A stretch of 64,000 nt of DNA from contig NZ_CP021023.1 in NCBI RefSeq assembly GCF_002117005.1, positions 248,001 through 312,000 on the forward strand, in the 5' to 3' direction. Positions 8,689 to 17,219 of this stretch are shown piece after piece. The first letter of the stretch is position 1. The number at the start of each line of letters is the position of its first letter. This DNA comes from Sedimentisphaera salicampi. GTDB taxonomy: Bacteria; Planctomycetota; Phycisphaerae; Sedimentisphaerales; Sedimentisphaeraceae. The position numbers were made by a program, and so were the translations under genes. Below the pieces are notes generated by a model that was not told where the DNA came from, searched no databases, and was given only the letters and a program-made list of their open reading frames with translations.

Positions 8689-11196
8689 TTAGAATTCTAA
8701 GCTTCCCTCAAGCCTTATGTCTTTTGAAGAGCTGCCTGCCATAATCACAAACTCTCCTGGCTCTGCAATCCAGCAGTCAAGCTCTGGGTTGAAGAATGAA
8801 AAATCTTCTTTGCTGAGAGTGAATTGAACTGTCTTAGCCTGCCCCTTATTAAGAGATATTTTCTCAAAGCCCTTCAGCTCTTTAACAGGCCTTTTAAGAG
8901 AGCTCTTTTTGTCGTGTATATAGAGCTGTACGGTTTCCTTGCCCATTCTTTTGCCGGTATTCTTAACCGTGAGGGAAACGTTAGCTGAGAACGGCTCTTC
9001 ACTGGTAATTTTCAGATCGGAATATTCAAAGTTTGTATATGAAAGCCCGTGGCCAAAGGCAAACTCCGGCTCAACGTCCATCGTGTCGTAGTAACGGTAT
9101 CCCACAAAGATTCCTTCCTTATGATCCACCTCGCCGTTCTCGCCCGGGTATTCGCCGATTGCGAAGGCAGGGGTGTCTTCGAGTCGTTTGGGCAAGGTAA
9201 CAGGCAGCTTGCCTGAGGGATTAACCTTGTCGAAAATAATATCAGCTATGGCCTCTCCGCCTCTCTGGCCGGCATACCACGCCTGAATCACAGAAGGCAC
9301 GTCTCCAAGAAAACCGCCCATCTCAACAGGCGAACCGCCCACCAGAACAACAATCGTATTGGGGTTTTCCGCAGCAATTGCCTTGATCTGTTCGACCTGT
9401 ATGCCCGGGAGCTTCATATCCGGTTTATCTCCGCCTTCGCTGTCGTATTTATGGCTCAGCCCCGCAAATATAACTGCCGCTCCGCAACGGGAAGCCATCT
9501 GGGCTTCTTCTCTGAATATCTTGTCATAATTGGGCTCTTTGCCCCAGAGCAGCTCTACAACTGAATCTCTGATGCCGTTGTAATATTCAATTTTTATCTC
9601 ATAGGTTTGTTTTTTCTCGAGCCTGTATTTGCAGGTTTCAAGTTTTGCAGCGTGGTTGCCCCAGTTATCTATAACAAGCTCGCCGTCGATATACAGTCTT
9701 GACCCGTCGTCGCTGTTGAGCCCTAATATATAATTGCCTGTTTCTTCTGCTTTCAAAGCACCAGTCCATCTTACAGAGAAGTTCGTTTTGAGTATTCTCT
9801 TTGCCGGCGATTTCCCTGTCCAGTTGAAATTTACCTGACTGTCAGTTTGCACTTCAGCGGGGCTGCCGTCGAAATTTTTGTTATCGTAGTAATGGCCGAT
9901 GAGCCCGTTTTGATTGGCTGATTTTGAAGTAAGCAGGTTTTTTGCCGGTATGGGCTTCAATTGGTGCGGACCGGTGTATGGTTTGTAATGCAGCTTTGTA
10001 TTGCTTCCCTCGCAGGCTGTCCGCATGCCTTCCAGCGGGGTGATCTCATAATCGCAGTGAACTGTGCTGCTTCCTCCTGCCCCGCCGTGTTTTCTGTCTG
10101 CATTGATGCCAGTGATAAATATAGAATCTAATTCTTTCCTCTCCAGCGGCAGGGCTGCTGGTGAATTTTTCAAAAGCACGATTGCCTCTCTTGCCGTCTC
10201 AAGTGCAATCTGTTTGTTTGCCTCTTTATCAAGCTTAGGTCTTTGCCGCTTGGGCGATTCTTTGAGAGCTCCGATTTCATAATGCAGCCTGAGCATCCGC
10301 CTTACCATATCATCAACCCTGCTCTCAGGGATCTCTCCATTTCTGCACCCTTCAAGAAGCGGCTCGCCGAGATAGTTGTTATCATTGCCGGGCATTTCGA
10401 GGTCGAGCCCGCCCTCAGCAGCATTAACGCTGTGAACAGCTCCCCAGTCGCTCATAACAAGTCCGTCAAAACCCCATCTCTCTTTAAGTATATCGGTTTG
10501 GATAAAACCGTTTTCTGAGCAGTAAGTCCCGTTGAGCTTGTTGTATGCGCTCATAACGGTAAGCACATTCCCCTCCTGCACGCTGGCCTTGAAGCCCGGG
10601 AAATATATCTCGTGCAGCGTTCTCAAGTCAACATTTTCGCTTATCGTGCGTCTTTGTTCTTCTTGGCTGTTCGCCACGTAGTGCTTTGCGCACGCCGCAA
10701 CTCCGGTGCTCTGTACGCCCCTGATATATTCGGCGGCAAGCTCTGAAACGAGGTGAGGGTCTTCGCTCATATACTCGAAAAACCGCCCGCATAGCGGGTT
10801 TCTGTTGATGCAGATTGCAGGACCTAATATAACATCTCTGCCGGAAGCGACGGTCTCAGTTCCAAGAGCTCTGCCGTAGTCTCTGACGAGCTCTGGGTTC
10901 CAAGTAGCTCCCACAGAAATTCCTGTTGGAAAGTAGGTGTGGTTTTCATCTCTGTTCCTCACTCCGTGCGGGCCGTCTGCAAATTCAAGCGGCCTTATCC
11001 CGAGCCTCTCTATTGAGGCAGTTGTGAAATGCGTTGCTCCGTGGCATAGGGACACCTTCTCCTCAAGCGTCATTTCGTTAAGAATTTTTTCCACTGTCTC
11101 CTCCCTGTGAATACTCGCTTCTGACTTGCCCGAAATGATTGAAATCAAAAGGGCAGCCAGAATAATAGATGTTGATAGTTTTTTTGACTGTGCCAT
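8689..11196 (-). CDS. Secreted GH3 glycosidase with inserted PA14 domain
   Basis: Start placed at the ATG at 11196 (835 residues): it follows an AAGGG ribosome site and begins a clear signal peptide (MAQSKKLSTS, then a hydrophobic core, then GKSEAS). The reading frame stays open up to 11403, but that part has no signal or family similarity. The GH3 catalytic domain shows the nucleophile Asp250 in GLVMSDWGAV and the KHYVAN region. A PA14 carbohydrate-binding domain (GLIGHYYDNKNFDG through IEYYNGIRDSVVELLWG) is inserted in the second domain, and a fibronectin III-like domain ends the chain. GH3 members include beta-glucosidases, beta-xylosidases and arabinofuranosidases; the exact substrate cannot be read. 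An arabinose-type operator lies 208 bp upstream. Confidence 0.92.
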   Translation of the reverse strand: MAQSKKLSTSIILAALLISIISGKSEASIHREETVEKILNEMTLEEKVSLCHGATHFTTASIERLGIRPLEFADGPHGVRNRDENHTYFPTGISVGATWNPELVRDYGRALGTETVASGRDVILGPAICINRNPLCGRFFEYMSEDPHLVSELAAEYIRGVQSTGVAACAKHYVANSQEEQRRTISENVDLRTLHEIYFPGFKASVQEGNVLTVMSAYNKLNGTYCSENGFIQTDILKERWGFDGLVMSDWGAVHSVNAAEGGLDLEMPGNDNNYLGEPLLEGCRNGEIPESRVDDMVRRMLRLHYEIGALKESPKRQRPKLDKEANKQIALETAREAIVLLKNSPAALPLERKELDSIFITGINADRKHGGAGGSSTVHCDYEITPLEGMRTACEGSNTKLHYKPYTGPHQLKPIPAKNLLTSKSANQNGLIGHYYDNKNFDGSPAEVQTDSQVNFNWTGKSPAKRILKTNFSVRWTGALKAEETGNYILGLNSDDGSRLYIDGELVIDNWGNHAAKLETCKYRLEKKQTYEIKIEYYNGIRDSVVELLWGKEPNYDKIFREEAQMASRCGAAVIFAGLSHKYDSEGGDKPDMKLPGIQVEQIKAIAAENPNTIVVLVGGSPVEMGGFLGDVPSVIQAWYAGQRGGEAIADIIFDKVNPSGKLPVTLPKRLEDTPAFAIGEYPGENGEVDHKEGIFVGYRYYDTMDVEPEFAFGHGLSYTNFEYSDLKITSEEPFSANVSLTVKNTGKRMGKETVQLYIHDKKSSLKRPVKELKGFEKISLNKGQAKTVQFTLSKEDFSFFNPELDCWIAEPGEFVIMAGSSSKDIRLEGSLEF

Positions 11197-11531
11197 CCTT
11201 AAAACCCTTAAAAGTAATCTTAAAATACATTTGATTAACGATTTTAGCAGAATCGGATTCGATAGCAAATATAAACAGCTGTTGTATTTTGCCTTTTCGC
11301 ACCATTTTCTCATGCAAAGCTTCCGCCAAAATCCTGCGGAGGCTTGTTGGTGAAAAATGATTAAATCCGAGCAATGCAGCGGAGATTGATTGAGTAATCG
11401 CAAAACGCAAAATGGTTATGATTTAACGTTAAATGGCCTTTTATAGTGTCCCTGATTTGCTAATATGGGAGTCAACAAGAAACAATAAAATATCAATAAC
11501 TGAATAGTTAAGACGTTTTAAGAGGTTGATT
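11197..11531. other. 335-bp intergenic region between GH3 and pseudopilin genes
   Basis: Divergent control region. The part next to GH3 (11197-11403) is an open frame that appears to be non-coding leader. It is followed by the paired operator half-sites at 11404-11436 and about 95 bp of AT-rich sequence before the pseudopilin ribosome site (AGAGG, 11521-11525). No RNA gene or other conserved element was recognised. Confidence 0.6.
11404..11436. promoter_or_regulatory. Operator: two 12-bp direct half-sites 21 bp apart (site B)
   Basis: AACGCAAAATGG (11404-11415) is followed by AACGTTAAATGG (11425-11436), again exactly 21 bp start to start and again flanked by GTTAT between the halves and CCTT after the second half, as in site A at 1176-1208. 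It lies between the divergent GH3 and pseudopilin genes. The shared geometry and flanks indicate the same regulator binds both. Confidence 0.72.
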
Positions 11532-12383
11532 ATGAAAAAAGCATTCACTTTAATAGAGCTCTTGGTAGTTATCTCAATAATTGCTCTCCTGATGGCTGTT
11601 TTGATGCCGGCGCTTTCAAAGGCAAGAGAAGCAGCGAAGAAAACAGTATGCAGCAATAACGTGAGGCAGCAGTGCATTGGTGTTAATATGTACGCTACTG
11701 AGAATAATTACAAAGTCCCTACAATCGGGGAAGACCTTGCCGGCCAGGGCAACTGGCTCTGGGATCTGAGTTTCTGGACTACAAACCAAATTGCGGAATA
11801 CGCCGGATTTACCGATAATGAGGTGTTTTTCTGCCCTTCAAACAATCTGCGTGAGCCGGATGATGCCCGCTTCTGGCAGTTTACATGGAGAAGCGGCTGG
11901 CCAACCGACGCAACAGCTGGTCCTGTCCCGATTCAGGATGAATCAAAAATGCCCGAACAGGTGCAGAAAGAGCATTACCGCGTTATGCCTTATACCTATA
12001 TGTTCTACAAGAACCCAACAATGACCCCAAGAGAGCTTGAGACAGGCGAATCTGCAAGCTGGGTTAAGAGTATGGAAGGCGTTGATGAAACCAGCGAAAC
12101 CCCGTTGATTATGGACAACATCATCAGCGACAGCAGCGGCTCTAATTTCTTCCGGATTCAGGCCGGCGGGGCTTATCATGAGTTTGGCGTGGTTGACAGG
12201 TCTAACCACAGATCAAAGAATCAAAACGTGGGCAGAACCGGCGAGCCTGCACCGGACGGTGCCAATATCGGCTACGTTGACGGCCACGTAAGCTGGCGTG
12301 ATACTGGTCAGTACAGAGATACAGGCGAATTTGAGAATATCAAACACAAGCTTACCACAGGCGGTGTATGGTTCTGGTGGTAG
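11532..12383 (+). CDS. Type II-like pseudopilin (prepilin N-terminus, H-X9-DG-type C-terminus)
   Basis: ATG at 11532 is preferred over the TTG at 11526 because AGAGG lies 6 nt before it. 283 residues. The N-terminus [20 protein letters not shown] is a type III prepilin signal followed by a hydrophobic helix, processed by prepilin peptidase. The C-terminal [15 protein letters not shown] matches the H-X9-DG tail of the DUF1559-like pseudopilins abundant in Planctomycetes and Verrucomicrobia. Their function is largely unknown; attachment to a surface or a secretion pseudopilus is proposed. Its position beside operator B suggests co-regulation with arabinan-degrading genes. No secretion ATPase or secretin is nearby. 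Confidence 0.88.
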   Translation: MKKAFTLIELLVVISIIALLMAVLMPALSKAREAAKKTVCSNNVRQQCIGVNMYATENNYKVPTIGEDLAGQGNWLWDLSFWTTNQIAEYAGFTDNEVFFCPSNNLREPDDARFWQFTWRSGWPTDATAGPVPIQDESKMPEQVQKEHYRVMPYTYMFYKNPTMTPRELETGESASWVKSMEGVDETSETPLIMDNIISDSSGSNFFRIQAGGAYHEFGVVDRSNHRSKNQNVGRTGEPAPDGANIGYVDGHVSWRDTGQYRDTGEFENIKHKLTTGGVWFWW

Positions 12384-12413
12384 GGCAATTCAATAAAAGC
12401 TAATAAAACCTTT

Positions 12414-12456
12414 GGGGGCCTAAGGAGCAGCTGCTTCACTGCCCCCTTTATTTTAT
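12414..12456 (+). terminator. Hairpin terminator after the pseudopilin gene
   Basis: GGGGGC (12414-12419) pairs with GCCCCC (12441-12446). The palindrome AGCAGCTGCT (12426-12435) inside the loop can extend the structure. TTTATTTTAT follows. It separates the pseudopilin from the GH51 gene. Confidence 0.65.
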
Positions 12457-12501
12457 GTGTTTCGAATTTGATAATTTCGTGTAATTAAAAGGAGCTTTGA
12501 A

Positions 12502-14082
12502 ATGAGATTCTCTAAAACTGTTTCAATTTGCATTACTGTCTTTCTTATGGTTTCAGTTTCCAGCGTAGTATCGAAAACAGCTGTTAAACACGGGGCTGAT
12601 ATTAATAAGCTAAAGATTTCAGAACAAAGCGGGGCTCCTATTATAGCCCCTGAGATCTACGGGCATTTCTCTGAGCACCTCGGCAGATGCATATACGGCG
12701 GGATATGGGTTGGAGAAGATTCCGATATACCAAACGTTAAAGGTATTCGCAAAGATGTGCTTGATGCCCTCAGGAATCTCAATGTTCCTGTACTCCGCTG
12801 GCCGGGAGGCTGCTTTGCAGATGAGTACCACTGGAAAGACGGCATCGGCCCGAAAGACCAGCGCCCAGAGATAGTAAACACTCATTGGGGAATGGTAACT
12901 GAGGACAACTCTTTTGGCACACACGAATTTATGCGGCTTTGCGAGCTTCTGGACTGCGAGGCGTATATTGCGGGGAATGTAGGCTCGGGAACGCCTGAAG
13001 AGATGATGGACTGGGTGGAGTATCTTACGTTTGCAGGGAAAAGCGAGATGGCAAACCTCCGCAGAAAAAACGGCAGAGAAGAGCCTTGGGATGTGAAGTA
13101 TTTCGGTGTGGGCAATGAAAACTGGGGCTGCGGCGGAAATATGACGCCGGAGTACTATTCTGATGTTTATAAACGCTATCAGACATACGTAAAAAACTAC
13201 CCGGGCAGCCGAGTTAAAAAGATTGCCTGCGGCCCGAACAGCTGGGACACGCACTGGATGGAAGTGCTGATGAGAAACTGCCGCGGTAAGATGGACGCCA
13301 TAAGCCTGCATTACTATATTATGACTGGCAGCTGGGGTAATAAAGGCAGCGCTGTTGATTTCGAAGAAAAAGACTGGTTCAAGCTTATGGACAATGCCCT
13401 GAAGGTTAGAGATCTGCTTGCCGCTCATATAGAGATTATGGACAAATACGACCCGGACAAAAGCATCGGGCTTTATGTCGATGAATGGGGTACGTGGTGG
13501 AATCGTCAGCCCGGCTCAAAGCCAGGCTTTCTGTATCAGCAGAACACTATCAGGGATGCGGTTTCAGCGGGTATATTCCTGAACGAATTTAACAAACACG
13601 CCAAACGTGTTAAAATGGCAAACATTGCACAAACTGTCAATGTGCTTCAGGCTATGATACTCACAAAGCAAGAAAAGATGATTCTAACTCCAACCTATCA
13701 CGTGTTTGAGATGTATAAGCACCATCAGGGTTCCGAGCTTGTAAATTCCAGTCTTGAAGCCCGTTCTTACAGTCTGGGCGGCGAAAATTTACCTGCTCTT
13801 AATGTATCTGCTTCAAAAACAGACAACGGGGTTTACGTTACCATCTGTAATATCAATCACCAATCCGGCGAGAAGATTTCTATTGAGGTTGAAGGCAGAG
13901 ATATCGCAGATGTTTCAGGCAGAACCCTTACAGCAAATAAAATCAACTCACATAACACATTCAGCAGTCCGGGTAATGTTCAGCCCACCGCCCTGAACGA
14001 CGTGCAAATCAAAGGCAATACGCTCAGCCTCGAACTGCCAGCAAAATCTGTTTCCGCTTTTACTGTTAAACAGAAAAATTGA
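12502..14082 (+). CDS. Secreted alpha-L-arabinofuranosidase (GH51)
   Basis: 526 residues with an N-terminal signal peptide (~1-24). GH51 enzymes release terminal arabinofuranose from arabinan and arabinoxylan. Hallmarks: [20 protein letters not shown], the acid/base Glu206 in [11 protein letters not shown] and the nucleophile Glu328 in [10 protein letters not shown] beta-sandwich C-terminal domain follows the barrel. AAAGGAG precedes the ATG. Most GH51 enzymes are cytoplasmic, so the signal peptide is notable. It fits export to the periplasm or surface to trim RG-I side chains and feed araA. Confidence 0.95.
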   Translation: MRFSKTVSICITVFLMVSVSSVVSKTAVKHGADINKLKISEQSGAPIIAPEIYGHFSEHLGRCIYGGIWVGEDSDIPNVKGIRKDVLDALRNLNVPVLRWPGGCFADEYHWKDGIGPKDQRPEIVNTHWGMVTEDNSFGTHEFMRLCELLDCEAYIAGNVGSGTPEEMMDWVEYLTFAGKSEMANLRRKNGREEPWDVKYFGVGNENWGCGGNMTPEYYSDVYKRYQTYVKNYPGSRVKKIACGPNSWDTHWMEVLMRNCRGKMDAISLHYYIMTGSWGNKGSAVDFEEKDWFKLMDNALKVRDLLAAHIEIMDKYDPDKSIGLYVDEWGTWWNRQPGSKPGFLYQQNTIRDAVSAGIFLNEFNKHAKRVKMANIAQTVNVLQAMILTKQEKMILTPTYHVFEMYKHHQGSELVNSSLEARSYSLGGENLPALNVSASKTDNGVYVTICNINHQSGEKISIEVEGRDIADVSGRTLTANKINSHNTFSSPGNVQPTALNDVQIKGNTLSLELPAKSVSAFTVKQKN

Positions 14083-14132
14083 AATTCAAGGAATAAAATC
14101 TGAGCACTCAGGCAGCTGATTGAGCCTATTTG

Positions 14133-14163
14133 AAGCAGGGTTTTTAAAAGCCCTGCTTTTTTT
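14133..14163 (+). terminator. Rho-independent terminator after GH51
   Basis: AAGCAGGG (14133-14140) pairs with CCCTGCTT (14151-14158) across a 10-nt loop and is followed by a run of T to 14163. Typical intrinsic terminator closing the arabinan locus. Confidence 0.88.
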
Positions 14164-14246
14164 GGGTGGATTTTCAAAATTTTTCCGAAAAAAACAGAGC
14201 CGGCGGGAGTATCATAATAAAGGAATAAAATTTTATTGCGTTTATT

Positions 14247-14771
14247 ATGAGTAATAAGTCGTCAAAAACTAAAGAGTTTACTAATCTTCTAACTGCAAAC
14301 TATCCCCGCATCTACAATTTCATCCTTACACTTGTCCCGAACAAGGCGGATGCTGATGACATTATGCAGGATACTTCAGTTATTATGCTTCAAAAATTTG
14401 ACAGCTTTAGGCCTGATTCTGATTTCGTTTCATGGGCCGCTCAGATCGCAAAATATGAATGCCTCAAATATTACCGCAAGAAGAGACGCAAGTCTGTGTT
14501 TACAAGCGAGGTGTTTGAGCTGCTCGCGGAAGAAGCCCAATACCAGCAGGATGAGCTTAATAAAAGAATTGAAGCATTAAAAACCTGCGTATCAAAGCAG
14601 AACTCAAAAGACTGCCGGCTTATCGATATGCGGTATTTTAAGGGTATGAAGCTCCGCGAGATTGCAGAGCAGACCGAGCGGTCTTTACAGTCGGTTTTCA
14701 GGAGTTTTTCAAGAATACACTTGAACCTTATCAAATGCGTCAGAAACACCCTTGAAAGAGAGGGATTATAA
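14247..14771 (+). CDS. ECF RNA polymerase sigma factor (pairs with FecR at 14773)
   Basis: 174 residues with sigma region 2 (NKADADDIMQDTSVIMLQKF, then FVSWAAQIAKYECLKYYRKK) and region 4 (LIDMRYFKGMKLREIAEQ, then SVFRSFSRIHLNLIKCV). It matches the short ECF sigma factors common in Planctomycetes and Verrucomicrobia. The stop codon is one base from the start of the FecR-like protein, so the two are an operon and probably a sigma/anti-sigma pair. The ribosome site is weak: AAAGGA lies 22 nt before the ATG. Target promoters are unknown, but adjacent polysaccharide genes are candidates. Confidence 0.93.
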   Translation: MSNKSSKTKEFTNLLTANYPRIYNFILTLVPNKADADDIMQDTSVIMLQKFDSFRPDSDFVSWAAQIAKYECLKYYRKKRRKSVFTSEVFELLAEEAQYQQDELNKRIEALKTCVSKQNSKDCRLIDMRYFKGMKLREIAEQTERSLQSVFRSFSRIHLNLIKCVRNTLEREGL

Positions 14772-14772
14772 T

Positions 14773-16482
14773 ATGAATTCGGAAATGTGCAGAGAGCTCA
14801 GTCTTCTTATCGAAAGCTCAGTAAACGGTATGCTTACCGACCGGCAGAGACACCGGTTCAACGAAATACTCGCATCAGATAAGCAGGCAAGGGATTTCTA
14901 TAGAGAATATATTCAGGTTTGCAGCTCGCTCAATTCAATAGGCGGTTATGTCTGCGAGCAGGACAGCTTCTCTCAGGAGAACTGCCTCAATGTCCTTGCA
15001 GAGCTTGCATGGTATGAGAAATATGCTCCTGCTGTTTCACGGAGCGAGAAAAAACCTAAAGAGCCTGCAAAGAAAAAGATTAATCAGGATCTCGCCCAAA
15101 AACAGCCAAGGCATATAAGCTGGCTTACTGCCGTTTCGGGCGCTGTTTCTGCTGCAGCTATAATATTTTTCCTGATTTATGCAAACTTGTTTGTTCCTGA
15201 GATGAAGAAGGTTGCTGCTCTCGAAGACAGCTATCAGGCAGAATGGGGCAGACAGGTTTATAATAAGAAGGATCCGATTTATACCGGCTCTGAAAATATT
15301 CAGCTAAAAAAGGGTTTGGCCGAGTTTAAAACCGACAGGGGGGTTAAGCTGGTGGTTGAAGGCCCGGCAGAGTTTCGTTTTTCAAGCATTTCAGAGATTA
15401 ATCTGGATTACGGTAGTATCTATTCAAATGTCCCTGTGGAAGGCGTGGGTTTTGCAGTGTCCACCGATAACTCAAGAGTGGTTGATCTGGGCACAGAATT
15501 CGGCGTTACAGCGGATAAAAAGGGCAGTTCGCAGCTGCATGTATTCAGCGGCAAAACACGCCTTATAAGCAGCAAGGGCTGGCTGAACAATACGGCCTTT
15601 GATGTAGTGGAAAGTATGGCCTGCAAGGTAACTGAGGCCTCGCTTGCGGTTGAGAAGATTGAACTGGCAAAAAATAAGTTTGCCCGCCATTTCGATGAAA
15701 CCGCCAAAGTAGTCTGGAGGGGTGAAAAACGGATTGATTTAGCTGATATTGTGGGTGGGGGAAACGGCTTAGGAACTGGTAAAACAGCTTTCGCTATAAA
15801 TTCTCTTAATGGAGATTTTGGCCATAGACGATCAATTCGTATGATAATGAAAAGAGCAAACTCTAACAGATTCAATCCCGTGAAAGATTTGCAGTTTATT
15901 GATGGTGTTTTTGTGCCTGCATCCGGCAATGGTGAGGTTAAAATAAGCTCAGAAGGCCATTCGTTCAGTTGGATGCCCCGAGCTTCAGGGCGTTACTGGG
16001 GGGGTATTATCAATGGGATGGTTCATTTTGAAAATCCTGATGTTTTCAGGCATAATCTAAGCCTCGCCGGCGAGGTTTTGAGGTATCCAAAGGCTAAAGG
16101 TATTTTTATGCATCCCAATCAGGGGATAACCTTTGATTTGAGGAGAATCAGAGAGGCGTATGGGAATATATCTCTTGCAGGTTTCACTGCTGAATTTGGC
16201 CTTTCCGATACTGTATTCGACAATTCAAAATTGAAACTGAATAAAAACTTCTCAGACACCAATATGCCTTCCTGTGATATCTATGTTTTGCTTGACGGGG
16301 AAATGGAATTCCACAAGGAAGCCCAGACACCTCAAGACCAGCCTTGCGATATTGATGTCTCTATTCAGTCTTCAGACGAATTTCTAACTGTGATAACCGC
16401 TGTGCCTGCTGACAGAAGGAAAGTAAATTACTGCTGGTCTTTGTTAAAAGATCCTGTCTTAAATCTGGCCGAGAGCCGCTAA
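14773..16482 (+). CDS. FecR-domain membrane protein, putative anti-sigma factor
   Basis: The ATG at 14773 (569 residues) follows AGAGGGA and is preferred to the TTG at 14752 inside the sigma gene. A cytoplasmic N-terminus (~1-115) with a zinc-finger-free helical region is followed by one membrane helix (~116-140, AVSGAVSAAAIIFFLIYANL). Next is a FecR domain (~160-280; KLVVEGPAEFRF, VVDLGTEFGVTADKKG, LHVFSGKTRL) and a long extracytoplasmic C-terminus of unknown fold. VWRGEK begins at residue 314 and is followed by DLAD and GGGNGLGTGK; the FecR protein at 38013 has the same motif at the same residue number. Its role as a transmembrane signal relay to the sigma factor is inferred from operon structure. 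Confidence 0.88.
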   Translation: MNSEMCRELSLLIESSVNGMLTDRQRHRFNEILASDKQARDFYREYIQVCSSLNSIGGYVCEQDSFSQENCLNVLAELAWYEKYAPAVSRSEKKPKEPAKKKINQDLAQKQPRHISWLTAVSGAVSAAAIIFFLIYANLFVPEMKKVAALEDSYQAEWGRQVYNKKDPIYTGSENIQLKKGLAEFKTDRGVKLVVEGPAEFRFSSISEINLDYGSIYSNVPVEGVGFAVSTDNSRVVDLGTEFGVTADKKGSSQLHVFSGKTRLISSKGWLNNTAFDVVESMACKVTEASLAVEKIELAKNKFARHFDETAKVVWRGEKRIDLADIVGGGNGLGTGKTAFAINSLNGDFGHRRSIRMIMKRANSNRFNPVKDLQFIDGVFVPASGNGEVKISSEGHSFSWMPRASGRYWGGIINGMVHFENPDVFRHNLSLAGEVLRYPKAKGIFMHPNQGITFDLRRIREAYGNISLAGFTAEFGLSDTVFDNSKLKLNKNFSDTNMPSCDIYVLLDGEMEFHKEAQTPQDQPCDIDVSIQSSDEFLTVITAVPADRRKVNYCWSLLKDPVLNLAESR

Positions 16483-16533
16483 AAGATACAGCTTTATTAT
16501 TTAACAGCTTATCTGCGTTTAAAGGACATTGTA

Positions 16534-17058
16534 ATGGATAAAAGCTTTGTAAGGATGTTTCAAAAAGTTGATAAGATTATTTATCGCTACATAGCCTTTC
16601 ATGTGTCTGACAAAAATGATGCAGAAGATATAATGCAAGAGGTTTGTCTTGTGATGTGGAAAAAGTACAAGCCTTTTACAGACAGCGAACAGTTTAAGGC
16701 ATGGGGGCTCACTATCGCCAGGCTTCAGATCCTTCGTTACTACAATCTTCAGAAAAGGCATTGCAAAGTTAATTCTCACGACCCTGAGCTGCTTGAGGCT
16801 TTCCGATCCCGTTCCGGAAGATTCAGCCAAAGGCAGAAGTCCGAAATTGAAGAAATGCTGGATAAACAGCTCCAGCTTCTCACGAAAGAAGAGAAAGCCT
16901 TTCTCTCTGAACGCTATGAAGACAGGCTTACCCTCAAATCACTTGCTGAAATACACTCCACCTCTATAAGATGCGTTCATTATAAGCTTCAGAAAATCCA
17001 TAGAAAACTCCGGCGAAAATTGAATATAGAGCTTAGAAGAGAAGATGTTGCTGTTTAA
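16534..17058 (+). CDS. ECF RNA polymerase sigma factor without adjacent anti-sigma
   Basis: 174 residues with ECF region 2 (DKNDAEDIMQEVCLVMWKK, AWGLTIARLQILRYY) and region 4 (LSERYEDRLTLKSLAEIHST, CVHYKLQKIHRKLRRKL). A good AAAGGA site lies 7 nt before the ATG. It starts 51 bp after the FecR-like gene, so it may be the third member of that operon; nothing after it until recJ looks like an anti-sigma partner. It is clearly diverged from the neighbouring sigma factor, so it is not a recent duplicate. Confidence 0.9.
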   Translation: MDKSFVRMFQKVDKIIYRYIAFHVSDKNDAEDIMQEVCLVMWKKYKPFTDSEQFKAWGLTIARLQILRYYNLQKRHCKVNSHDPELLEAFRSRSGRFSQRQKSEIEEMLDKQLQLLTKEEKAFLSERYEDRLTLKSLAEIHSTSIRCVHYKLQKIHRKLRRKLNIELRREDVAV

Positions 17059-17219
17059 AAACTGAAGTTTCAAATCTCCTTTATTATCTTGCTGTTTTCG
17101 CTGAGCGGCTTTTTAAAGATTTTAAACATTTCGCTTGAAACTGGAAGATTTGCCCGCAATCACTATAATCAGATATTTGGTAAATTTGTTCAGTAAATGA
17201 AAGCGTTTTGCAGCTTAGA

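Noticed and set aside
11197-11403. N-terminal extension of the GH3 gene (69 extra codons)
   Set aside because: It lacks a signal peptide or family similarity, while the ATG at 11196 has an AAGGG site and begins a clear signal peptide.
12619-13428. 269-residue open frame antisense to the GH51 gene
   Set aside because: It lies entirely opposite a gene with intact catalytic motifs, has no recognisable domain, and its composition looks like a shadow.
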